In this document: positions 40,845-49,750 of the stretch, in pieces
Layout of the letters: every line of letters begins with the position of its first letter
Position numbering within the stretch: the first letter of the stretch is position 1
NCBI RefSeq assembly: GCF_964340395.1
Contig: NC_135553.1
Location: 13,300,001 to 13,364,000 of the forward strand
Reading direction: 5' to 3'
Length of the DNA: 64,000 nucleotides
Origin: Glandiceps talaboti
Taxonomy: Eukaryota > Hemichordata > Enteropneusta > Spengelidae
Notes under the pieces: model-generated
What the model was told of the DNA's origin: nothing
Database searches by the model: none
What the model saw: the letters and a program-made list of their open reading frames with translations, nothing else
Program-made: the position numbers and the translations under genes

Positions 40845-41581
40845 AAGTAAGACTAATACATGACTGCAGCCGTCCACTACATGCAAACGTTAACACTTAC
40901 GCAACTACTACTCCCTTCACTTATGAAACAATTGACAATGCAGTTTCCCTCTGTACACCAAATGCATTCCTCGCTAAAGTGGATTTGAAATCAGCATACC
41001 GTTCAGTGCCAATCAGCCTAGACTCTCAACGAGCAACTGGCCTTAAATACAAATTCTCAACGGATCACGATTGGACATACATGATTGATACTAGACTCCC
41101 ATTTGGTGCAGCCAAAAGCCCAGAAATTTTTAACCGGATAACACAGAGTATTACACGTATGATGCACAAAAAGGGACATAATGCAATCATAGTCTATCTC
41201 GATGACTTCCTGATAATAACAGATAATCAACATACATGCAACATGGCATTTGATGCCCTTCTGGAATTACTACAGCAACTTGGCTTTACCATCAATTGGG
41301 ATAAGGTCGTTACGCCATGTCAGTCACTCACTTTTCTCGGAATTCAGATCAATTCAGTTACACGCACTTTGTCCCTTGACCAAATCAAATTAAACGACCT
41401 CCGCAACACACTACATTTCTGGCGAACCAAACGCCGAGCTTCTAAACGCGAATTGCAACAATTAGCAGGAAAACTTAACTGGGCAGCACGGGTTATTCGC
41501 GGCGGACGTACCTTTCTACGGCGTATCATTGACTTAGCTAACAAATTATCGGCAAAAAACACATCATGTGCGACTAGATAG
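40754..41581 (+). CDS. Ngaro-type reverse transcriptase, N-terminally truncated
   Basis: This is RNA-directed DNA polymerase. Codons 1-30 come from repeat A1; homology starts at VRLIHDCSRP (residue 32). The catalytic motifs are present: AKVDLKSAYR (Asp77), the LPFGAAKSPEIF block (about 115-126) and YLDD (148-151). GFTINWDKV and the FLGIQI thumb/connection segment follow, then a tether rich in Arg/Lys. The part of the fingers normally preceding VRLIHD is absent, and so is gag. There is no ATG before Met110; the frame begins with a TTG inside A1, so translation of this copy is doubtful. It ends in TAG because of a one-base shift in the A6 run at 41554-41559. Dropping one A there joins it in frame to RNase H. 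Confidence 0.8.
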   Translation: MTFKGGVERGCIPGTRIACVRAIIEQFASNKVRLIHDCSRPLHANVNTYATTTPFTYETIDNAVSLCTPNAFLAKVDLKSAYRSVPISLDSQRATGLKYKFSTDHDWTYMIDTRLPFGAAKSPEIFNRITQSITRMMHKKGHNAIIVYLDDFLIITDNQHTCNMAFDALLELLQQLGFTINWDKVVTPCQSLTFLGIQINSVTRTLSLDQIKLNDLRNTLHFWRTKRRASKRELQQLAGKLNWAARVIRGGRTFLRRIIDLANKLSAKNTSCATR

Positions 41582-42188
41582 CGGAGCGAAAGCAGATATT
41601 ACGTGGTGGTCAAACCTGTGTGACATATTTAATGGCACGGCGTTTTTTATTGAAGAACAACCGTTGCCCCAGCAGGTATTTATCACAGACGCAAGCAGCA
41701 CAGGCGGTGCAGGACTATACGCGAGCGATTGGTTTTATACGCGATGGTCAGCTGACCACACAGACATAGAACACATGCACATGAACCTTAAGGAACTCTT
41801 TACAGTACTAATGGCATGCAGACGCTGGCATACCTATTGGGACAAGCGGCATATTGTTGTCTACACAGACAACAAAACTACAATGTACATCATAAACTCT
41901 GGAACTTCGCGAAACATGCAAGCTATGACATGGATCAGAGAACTCTTCTGGCTGTCTGCAACATCAAACTTCTACATCACAGCCCGTTACGTCAACACAA
42001 AAGCAAATAGCGCCGATGCATTATCACGCATGCATGAACTTAAATATTACTTCAAAGCCATGGATGTACTTTCTCCGCATACTACCCAGCACGTCCGTGA
42101 CTGGCACACTCACATGACTGATGAATCATATTCTCTCTTACTACAGGACCTGTACAACACCAACTACAATGCCTGGATGCCGAAGTAA
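41568..42188 (+). CDS. Ngaro-type RNase H domain
   Basis: Degrades the RNA strand of the RNA-DNA hybrid during reverse transcription, and is normally fused C-terminal to RT. The open frame begins upstream as HHVRLDSGAKADITWW, the usual RT-RNase H junction of DIRS-order elements. The carboxylates are in place: TDAS (Asp41), LKELF (Glu76), YTDNKT (Asp101) and SADALSR (Asp150). All four catalytic acids are retained. The first codon (GTG at 41568) is only where the frame overlaps the RT frame and is not a real start. The frame is +1 relative to RT. It stops at TAA 42186-42188, overlapping the recombinase frame by 64 bp. Confidence 0.8.
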   Translation: MRLDSGAKADITWWSNLCDIFNGTAFFIEEQPLPQQVFITDASSTGGAGLYASDWFYTRWSADHTDIEHMHMNLKELFTVLMACRRWHTYWDKRHIVVYTDNKTTMYIINSGTSRNMQAMTWIRELFWLSATSNFYITARYVNTKANSADALSRMHELKYYFKAMDVLSPHTTQHVRDWHTHMTDESYSLLLQDLYNTNYNAWMPK

Positions 42189-43162
42189 CTACATACAACA
42201 GACTAGCATATGCAGAGACAACGAAGCGGACATACAGCTCACAGCGAACTGCCTTCCTACGATTTTGTTTGTACTTTGGTATCCAACCAGTGCCATGCAG
42301 TCAACTAAATGTGTGTCGCTATGCAGTATTCCTATCGCGTACCTTAAAGCCTACTAGTATACCAGGATATCTTAATATTGTTAGATTACTTCATGCGGAG
42401 GCTAGCTTACCAAACCCTATGGAAGATAACTGGCTACTTGATATCTTGAAACGCGGCATCACTCGTGCTCATGGATCACCACCAAAACAAAAACTTCCTA
42501 TCACACCAAAAATTTTAGCAGACATCCATACAAAGCTAGATCTAACCATTCCATTTAACGCAACTTTCTGGGCAGTCTGCGTAGTAGCCTTCTTCACTTT
42601 CGCCAGGAAATCTACGCTGTTACAGAAAACAACCAAACTACCAGCAGATGACAAATATCTCCACAGATCAGACATTTCGTTTTACACAGACTATGCTATC
42701 TTAAACATTAAACACACCAAGACAATTCAGTATGGACAAAGGGTTCTGCAGTTACCATTACAAGCTATCCCTAATTCTTGCCTCTGCCCTATTGCGGCTG
42801 TTGAACACATGATCGTTCTTAGTCCTACAAGTACAATTGCTGACCACTTATTCACGTATAGCGTAACACACAGAAATAGGACAAAAACCATGATCCCACT
42901 TACACATGATAAGTTCACAAAAACACTGAAACTAGTACTAAATAGTTGCGGATACAATTCCTCACAGTACTCAGGACATTCCTTCCGTAGAGGGGGAGCA
43001 ACTTTTGCATTTAACTTAGGCATTCCAGCAATTCTTATCATCAAGCAACAAGGTGACTGGCGCTCAAACGCCTTTGAACGTTACACAATTGCTAACAGTG
43101 ACACTAAGCTTAAGGTCGCAAAAACCCTTGCATTAGCCTTAGCTGATAATGACGTGGACTAG
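42125..43162 (+). CDS. Ngaro-type tyrosine recombinase
   Basis: Catalyses strand exchange that inserts the circular element copy. The frame is open from 42125 (after a TGA) to TAG 43160-43162. The N-terminal core-binding domain starts near 42190 (LAYAETTKRTYSSQR, then AFLRFC). The catalytic domain carries the first Arg in FTFARKSTLL (codon at 42605), the HSFRRGG box (His codon at 42977, then Arg), GDWRSNAF, and the nucleophilic Tyr in ERYTI (42 codons after the box begins; codon 43082-43084). The full R-H-R-Y set is therefore present. The first in-frame ATG is at about 42419, inside the N-terminal domain, so an intact protein would need a -1 shift from the RNase H frame, a spliced start, or a non-ATG start. 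I see no mutation inside the domain. Confidence 0.82.
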   Translation: MIFSLTTGPVQHQLQCLDAEVTTYNRLAYAETTKRTYSSQRTAFLRFCLYFGIQPVPCSQLNVCRYAVFLSRTLKPTSIPGYLNIVRLLHAEASLPNPMEDNWLLDILKRGITRAHGSPPKQKLPITPKILADIHTKLDLTIPFNATFWAVCVVAFFTFARKSTLLQKTTKLPADDKYLHRSDISFYTDYAILNIKHTKTIQYGQRVLQLPLQAIPNSCLCPIAAVEHMIVLSPTSTIADHLFTYSVTHRNRTKTMIPLTHDKFTKTLKLVLNSCGYNSSQYSGHSFRRGGATFAFNLGIPAILIIKQQGDWRSNAFERYTIANSDTKLKVAKTLALALADNDVD

Positions 43163-43212
43163 TAACTCTACCTTATTTATAAGGTTTATTCACTGTGCCA
43201 GTGTTGGGGGTT

Positions 43213-43320
43213 TGGCGGAATTGACCACCTTTGCAGTTTGTCAATTAATAAAAGAATTGACCTTTGACCCCAACACTTGGCTTGTGCTTTATTTATGTTT
43301 GTAGTTGGTTAGCCATTTAA
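43213..43320 (+). repeat. split direct repeat B1 (108 bp)
   Basis: Identical to B2 (43504-43611). Contains an AATAAA polyadenylation hexamer at 43247-43252 and a DR1-type hormone-response motif at 43258-43271. It lies 50 bp after the recombinase stop codon. Confidence 0.9.
43247..43252 (+). terminator. AATAAA polyadenylation signal in B1
   Basis: A canonical hexamer downstream of the recombinase stop, repeated in B2 at 43538-43543. It probably serves 3' end formation of the element transcript. Confidence 0.4.
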
Positions 43321-43433
43321 GTAGACAATAACACTAGTTTTATTGACGTTTAAAGGGGGGGTGGAACGAGGCTGTATCCCTGGAACGAGGATAGCATGTG
43401 TTCGCGCCATTATTGAACAGTTTGCAAGCAATA
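43321..43433 (+). repeat. split direct repeat A2 (113 bp)
   Basis: Identical to A1. It begins at the base after B1 ends (junction CATTTAA then GTAGAC), as expected for the B1-A2-B2 tail of Ngaro elements. Confidence 0.9.
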
Positions 43434-43503
43434 CCACCCACCCACCCACCCAGCAAAAAAAAAAAAAAAAAAAAAATGTATGTTATATGTATTTAATATT
43501 GTA
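43434..43503 (+). repeat. 70-bp simple-sequence spacer between A2 and B2
   Basis: (CCCA)n, then 22 consecutive A (43455-43476), then AT-rich sequence. Known Ngaro tails have A2 and B2 contiguous, so this is either an insertion or the remnant interior of a second, internally deleted A-B unit in tandem with the first. Confidence 0.7.
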
Positions 43504-43611
43504 TGGCGGAATTGACCACCTTTGCAGTTTGTCAATTAATAAAAGAATTGACCTTTGACCCCAACACTTGGCTTGTGCTTTATTTATGTTTGTAGTTGGT
43601 TAGCCATTTAA
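43504..43611 (+). repeat. split direct repeat B2 (108 bp), right end of element
   Basis: Identical to B1, including AATAAA at 43538-43543 and the DR1 motif at 43549-43562. The right boundary reads CATTTAA then TGTTTG. Confidence 0.9.
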
Positions 43612-43755
43612 TGTTTGTACCATTGGCCGTGCTTTGTCTAGTATTGTGTTGCGTAGTAATATGCCTTTGCAAAATATGCCATGATGGCGCTCTACTTCCT
43701 GTCTGTGTGAACCTTGGGGGATACATGGTATAGGTTACTTGCTTGGTTACTAGAG

Positions 43756-43869
43756 CATTGCTACTTTCCTCGATATCAGGACAATACAAAACACATCCCT
43801 GATTTACACTTCTACAGAATATCCAGGGACAAAGCTCTTAAGAAACGGTACTATGAGGTGATGATACCC
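43756..43869 (+). pseudogene. possible THAP-domain remnant
   Basis: In frame from about 43714 to 44040, the peptide after EHCYFPRY contains DLHFYRISRDKALKKRYYEV. This resembles the start of a THAP C2CH zinc finger: a Cys, then hydrophobic-FyR-hydrophobic-P/S-x-D/E, then Lys/Arg-rich helix. The second zinc Cys appears replaced by Arg, and no clear C-x2-H pair follows before the frame enters the TGTTG array. THAP domains occur in cellular factors and P-element-type transposases. Treat it as a decayed fragment; a chance resemblance is possible. Confidence 0.3.
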
Positions 43870-43959
43870 CAATTTGAGCAAGGGCGTTGTATTCTCAATT
43901 TCCTTGTTTGCAGTCTGAAATGGCCTATTATATTATGGCATACTCTGCAGTGCCATAAT

Positions 43960-44016
43960 GTGTTGTGTTGTGTTGTGTTGTGTTGTGTTGTGTTGTGCTG
44001 TGTTCTGCTGTGTTGC
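43960..44016. repeat. (TGTTG)n pentanucleotide array
   Basis: About ten TGTTG units, with TGCTG and TTCTG variants at the 3' end. Confidence 0.93.
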
Positions 44017-44497
44017 GTATGTTCGGTCATGTTATACTAACTAATGCCATTATTGTTATGTGTTGCTTCTTTCTTGAAGTGTTTACTGGACTGACAGATC
44101 GGCCGTTGTGGGCGCGGTGAAATCTCCCTTTCCCAAAAATCATTATAAGGGCAGGCTTATAGGCCCGGACCAATGACGTCATTACAGGCTAAGTGTTTAC
44201 AAGAAGTAAAGACAACTATGCTTAATGTAACGTACTTCCCTCAGTACGCTAAAAGAGGTGAACATCCACATTGTAGTCAATGATTCAGGTGGTTATCAGT
44301 CTATATGATTGGATATAGATGAAACATTTAGAAGTTATGTCCAAATCGATTGAAAATATCATACACAGCCGGCAGCCTTGTTTGCTACGTGTTATCGCTT
44401 GTGTTGTAACCTTCCTTACAAACCGCATTATGCAAAGTATTTCTAACAAATTAAAGTTTCAATATTAACGATCCTATATTTACCGTCTTTTATATAG

Positions 44498-44498
<1 letters not shown>

Positions 44499-44532
<34 letters not shown>
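44499..44532. repeat. (TA)n microsatellite
   Basis: A short TA dinucleotide run of about 34 bp. Confidence 0.95.
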
Positions 44533-44536
<4 letters not shown>

Positions 44537-44790
44537 TTGTCATATTTTTTATTTTTGCGATAAAGAAAGCAAAGGTATAATAATTTATGGCATATCCTTA
44601 TAATTATTTGGCTGTTAACAGAAATCCTTTGAGAAGAGTCCTTGATGATCGGATCGTTAATACATAAACTATCTAAATTCACAACATGAATTTTCCTTTT
44701 GAAAAATCAAAGAGCGAGTCGACTATCACGTGTACACGGTCATTTAAATTAATGTTGGTTGGTGGACTATATAAATACAATCCTACTCAC

Positions 44791-44943
44791 TGTTTTTAAT
44801 CTCCATCTAACGCATCTAGTCAGCGATATCCACCATTCCGCTGTCAGTTCACAATCTCTGTAATAACGCGTTGTGAAGTTATATTCAAAAGTGCATCTGT
44901 CCCTTATGTCACTGTCCCACGGAAAATATTTGTCCTTGGGCAT
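44791..44943 (-). CDS. candidate first coding exon of an unrecognised protein
   Basis: A minus-strand ATG at 44943-44941 opens 51 codons ending at a near-perfect splice donor (ACA then GTGAGT, GT at 44790-44789) in phase 0. The peptide is not low-complexity: CTFEYNFTTRYYRDCELTAE is followed by WWISLTRCVRW, with three Cys, one N-glycosylation motif (NFT), and clustered Trp/Tyr, suggestive of an extracellular or lumenal segment. No signal peptide precedes it, and the frame stays open upstream of the ATG, so an internal exon with an earlier acceptor is also possible. I do not recognise the family and see no partner exon. Confidence 0.25.
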
Positions 44944-45561
44944 ACGTAGTAGTATTGTAATTTGATACTGATGTTTCGAAATTATCAATTAATGTTCACT
45001 GAAGCGATTTTCTTTTTATCTTTACCAACAATACAGAATATTGTTTGTGAATTTCTCCGGGTATGCCTGATCTGTTACTCCTTACTTTACTGCTATCCGA
45101 CAGATAAATGGCCGAGTAATATGATATATTGTCTTTTACGCAGCCGGTTGTGCTCATCTTTCACTGAAATTTACCGATACTAAGAAAAATGAGGATATTT
45201 TCAATTTGGGCGAAGTTGCTAGCAGGGTTACAAATTTACTACACAAATTTTGCGAAATGCATTGTTTCTGTACTGTATATGTATACACTGGCATGCAAAG
45301 TAAATCTTCAGAGGTCACATGACTGGAATTTGGCGAAATTTTATACAAACCTGGGTGCCATTGTTTTAGCTTCAAATGATGTCCATATTCGATAGACTGG
45401 TGAGTAGAGCGAAAATAAGCATCGTGTTCAATAATGCTATTTATCCCAAAGATTTCATCCTCGCCAATAATTTATATGCACAAAACGTGTAGAAAGACAG
45501 TGAAAAGCATGGCAACGTCAGATGTATTCTTCACCTGCAAGACAACATATTTGTTATTGCG

Positions 45562-45778
45562 TTACGAAGTTACGAAGTGCATGCTGCTTCGAATTTGATA
45601 AATAGGCATGATAGATGTGCAAGGAGCCAGTATGCCACGTTGAGATGTCGAGGAAACAGCCCGTTAGGATCGTCCGATTTCACAAGATTAGACTTTCCCC
45701 GATCGCACCATATCTCTCTCTTGGCGTTAAGACATTCTCCGATGGGTTGCCTATTTATCATATAACACTTCGTAAGGG
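45562..45778. mobile_element. MITE-like inverted repeat element, about 215 bp
   Basis: The left arm (45570-45608) has TTACGAAGTG, then a 16-bp insert, then TGATAAATAGGCA. The right arm (45748-45775) is the reverse complement of the same two blocks with only 5 bp between them. The interior (45609-45747) is less AT-rich than the flanks, and open on both strands over about 63 codons by symmetry. GTTACGAA is duplicated just outside the left arm. No transposase is present. Confidence 0.55.
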
Positions 45779-45967
45779 CTAATCGGTATCAATTATGAGG
45801 ACGCCAAATCATATGCAAGAACATGTCTTGCATCTTAACGCGCGACGTTGGTCGGCTTTGACTTGTTGCCTATAAGAATGTTGTATATACTCGCTAACGT
45901 TGCACAGAGAAAGCCATAAATTATATTATAATGAGGGTGAATCACTCAGCTGCTCGAGAGAGCATGA

Positions 45968-46129
45968 AATAAAAGGAAACCGCGGAAAGTACATAGACTT
46001 ATTAACAGAAACATGAAACCACATTTGTCTGCTGTTTATGCAGACGACCTTAAAATACTAGCAACACATTCAAATGTTTATAGCGATATGCAAACCAAAA
46101 CAGACCCAAACCCCGTTAATATGATTTTG
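45968..46129 (+). pseudogene. fossil LINE reverse transcriptase fragment (YADD motif)
   Basis: A 54-codon open stretch reads LINRNMKPHLSAVYADDLKI, then LATHSNVYSDMQTKTD. The YADD box preceded by an IN-x-x-x-x-x-L-S segment, and followed by D-x-Q-x-x-x-D, is the palm motif arrangement of Jockey/CR1/Rex-type non-LTR RTs. There is nothing similar on either side, and the frame is closed by TGA at 45965 and TAA at 46130. It is a short, old fragment, unrelated in sequence to the FADD LINE at the right edge. Confidence 0.42.
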
Positions 46130-46700
46130 TAAGTTGACAAACTGGTCCTAATTTTATTTTGCATTTTTATTTAACGCAAATAATGTAAAATATAACCAAT
46201 TGCCTAATGTATTTTAATGAGGGGATGTGCAGTTATAGCTAATTATTGGAAACTAGTCTGAGCTCGTTTGTTGTGCCCATCAATTTAATAATTGAAAAAA
46301 AAAAGTTTAAAAAAAATTAATAGATGTGATCGATTGATGACTTTTAGATAATTGATGCACCAACAGGTTTTCTTTTTATACACGAATTTTGTGTAAATAA
46401 GTCAGGCCACTACAAACATTCAAAATTCATGAGCTCAGAAATAGATGGTTTTTGTAGGTGTTTGCTTATCACAGGTGTGCACTGAATATAAAGTGAAATT
46501 CTGTCCCACTCTTTCCCAATCTATAAATCAATTTAAGCACTTGTACAACCCGCCATTAAACATTTTTATGAGGACATGAAATAAAAAAAGGAATTACTTC
46601 AGCAACGATGGCGAAATTTGATAAACCCAAAATAATAATTTTTAAATAGAGGCGATATAATTTTACGGATATCTCATTTCATTGTTGTTTAGTTAAGAAC

Positions 46701-47061
<361 letters not shown>

Positions 47062-49560
47062 TTACATAGTTATCATGTCCATGCTTGGTTTCTGAATTTA
47101 ATTCATCATTTGGTAGAGAGAATAATGTTTGGCGCTGCCAATTTCAGACACTAAATTAATTACTATTTTTAATCTTCCTTTTACGATAAGAACCACTGCC
47201 TACCGACGTTTTGCTATTCCAAGTGCTTGTCTCACATTAAGAGCTGTTGAAATATACTTTCACAGGGAAAACATATTAGTGAGTGTTTTGATCGTACTTT
47301 TTATTTCATTAAAGAATTGATCGGATAGGGCACTGCATAACACCTGAACCTCCATGTAATTATAAACACCTTGCATAATATTTCTCTTTCAATTGCCACA
47401 TTGCCATAAGCATTACTATATTTACATTCAGTTGAGAACCCACTTCGATTCTAACAGTACACCTGCGTTGTCTTGTAAATTTAATTTGCCACGCTTTCAA
47501 GGGGGAGACAATGTTCCATCCCTCTATACATAATATCATGTTACTGAAGTCCGCATGATTTATTAATTCGACAAGCCACTGATATGTTATTTGAAATGCG
47601 TCTCATTTAGTTTTTTGGCAACAGAGTTGTTACGACTTGTTTCCGCGGAAATAAGTTACAACAGTTTGAAAGCGGTTTTGGATATAACGTATTTCAGATC
47701 TATAGGGTGAAAAAAAAATTCTCATTTTCGCCTACTCACTCGTATAAACGTTGTCGAAATCAATAACATTCAAATGGCTATAGCATAGTTATTAGTGTAG
47801 TGTTAATAAAGAGCCATTTTTTTTAATGACAGTGGGGTTAAATCTTGGTGTTTCACTTACTGGATGTGGCATTTCTTAGTCATAATCGTTAACTTAAACA
47901 GCAAAATAAACCGATTATAGAAGTGCTTCGCCCACAAGTGAGATGAAGATGCTGATATGAAATTACATTGCTTATCAGTTGGAAAATAAAGAGTTGAAAC
48001 CATAAATATCATCAAGTCCATTTCATGTGAACGCTATAGCCCGTTTCCACTGCACTGAAACTAATAGCAATGTGATTGTGCAACAGACCCTACTGTTTGT
48101 AAGCCGTCGCTGTTATTGTTAGCCTGGAGTTGAAATATATACATTTTTTTAATGCAAAAATCATCATTCCCACAAGTGCAAAACCAAACGAACCCCCACT
48201 GAACTTCATTAGAATACTAAATTTATGGCCTTTTGATGGTTATTTATCTTTCAATTGCATAGAAAAATTATATGTTATATTACATTTTTGTGGGTTATGA
48301 AATTAAAATTATTTATTTGTGACATCGCTCACAGCCCTCTTTATGTCCATATGGCCACCTTCAATGTTTATTTTGCATCAAAGCAGATTGGCCTCCTGAG
48401 ATAGAATGCACCACGAGTACCAATTTCACTGAAAAATCAAAGCACGTAACAATTTCTCTAAACTTTTTCATGTGAAATCTTGTTATCAGTCCTTCTGAAA
48501 TGAAAACACACATGCTGGGGGTTCACAATCTTGTTTTCCAATGAAATCAACATAGTGTCCGGCGACCATATTGGATTCAGAGCTGATATAACTGTATGTA
48601 TGGTTGCCATTGATTGTGTCCTTGCTTATGACTGAGAATGGGTTTACCAAATTAACAGCAAACGTTTAGGGTTGTTATTTCCAAGCAAGACGTGCAATAC
48701 GTTTTCAAGGAGAGATAAATGACCCCAGTTAATACTAGTACTGACCATGCATCTTTGATCATTTTTGTAAGAGGGGAGACATAGTGGTTGTCTTATATTC
48801 TATTATCTATTTCCTTAATACGACATTACCAAATGCATCAAACCATTGGCGCAAATGTTATTAACCTTTTCAGCATGTGATGGCGCCCTTCATGATCAGC
48901 TTCTAATATCCTACTTTCCGACATTCTTAAAACCTTTCCTTACCTGTGTTTCCTTTACAACACATTTTTTATCCTTATAATCCATAACTGTGACAGATTT
49001 TATCAATTACTAAAAGTAAAATTGAAGTAATCAAAATGCTACTTGTGAAACACGGAGATCACAGGTTTATATGTCTCAAACACCAAAATGCTAGGGTTTA
49101 TATATCGAGCAGATAATGTGCATATAATGAATATAACACCGAGACGGATATCGCATCGAACCATTGAGTCTTACAAAAAAATAACAGCGAAGAACTTTCC
49201 AGGAGCTTCTGTTAAATTATATGGCCATGGGTTTAGGGAAGGTTTTATTTTTGTCCAAAACAACGCTCTATGAATGGATATATATGCCATACACAATATA
49301 ACTGTACCTCTCGGAGGTCAAAAGTGTGTTGTTGTTTTTTCAGGACAAAGGTTATAACAACCTGGGATATTGTAATTGGATTTATGAGATGTTGCGTTGA
49401 CAACATTGATGTAACAGTACACTGAACCTGTCGCCAGTATCTCATAAAAAATATGTTCCCGATCTTTGTAGCCTTAATTAAAATGCAACCTGTCTTGAAT
49501 GGTTGATTTTTGTTGGGACAATGTAATGCTTAAACTGTGATGAAGGATAATGTTGAGTCT
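47062..49560. other. 2.5-kb non-coding interval
   Basis: No exon seen. TCCATATGGCCAC at 48347-48359 recurs at 53964-53976, and a fragment near 49072-49094 matches the fold-back family at 17985-18321, so old interspersed repeats are present. Confidence 0.45.
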
Positions 49561-49750
49561 GTGTAGTGTAGTGTAGTGTAGTGTAGTGTAGTGTAGTGTA
49601 GTGTAGTGTAGTGTAGTGTAGTGTAGTGTAGTGTAGTGCAGTGCAGTGCAGTGCAGTGAAGTGCAGTGCAGTGCAGTGCAATGTAGTGTAGTGTAGTGTA
49701 GTGTAGTGTAGTGTAGTGTAGTGTAGTGTAGTGTAGTGTAGTGCAGTGCA
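49561..49750. repeat. 190-bp (GTGTA)n/(GTGCA)n pentanucleotide array with block variants
   Basis: Unit variants are segregated: a GTGTA block, a GTGCA block (about 49635-49680), another GTGTA block, then two GTGCA units. One GTGAA unit interrupts the second block. Minus-strand frames read HYTTL and HCTAL repeats. Confidence 0.96.

Larger units (their letters stand above)
40732..43611 (+). mobile_element. Ngaro-like (DIRS-order) tyrosine-recombinase retrotransposon with split direct repeats
   Basis: The order is A1 (40732-40844), RT, RNase H, tyrosine recombinase, B1 (43213-43320), A2 (43321-43433), 70-bp spacer, B2 (43504-43611). A1 and A2, and B1 and B2, look identical base for base, and A2 abuts B1 directly. 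Split direct repeats with RT/RNase H and a tyrosine recombinase, but no methyltransferase, define Ngaro- or PAT-type DIRS elements; I favour Ngaro. Such elements integrate via a circular DNA intermediate without target duplication, and no flanking duplication is visible. Gag and the RT N-terminus are missing and there is one frame break, so this copy is probably defective but recent. Confidence 0.85.
44017..46700. other. 2.7-kb interval with fossil RT, MITE-like repeat and candidate exon
   Basis: Holds a CCAAT box followed by a full CRE palindrome (44170-44181), a (TA)n at 44499-44532, a candidate minus-strand exon (44791-44943), a fold-back element (45562-45778) and a YADD fragment (45968-46129). 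The rest is AT-rich and featureless. Confidence 0.45.

Noticed and set aside
41554-41560. AAAAAAC heptamer resembling a -1 programmed frameshift site at the RT-RNase H boundary
   Set aside because: It is in the correct zero-frame phase (A AAA AAC), but RNase H lies in the +1 frame, so a -1 slip would enter the wrong frame. A one-base indel explains it better.
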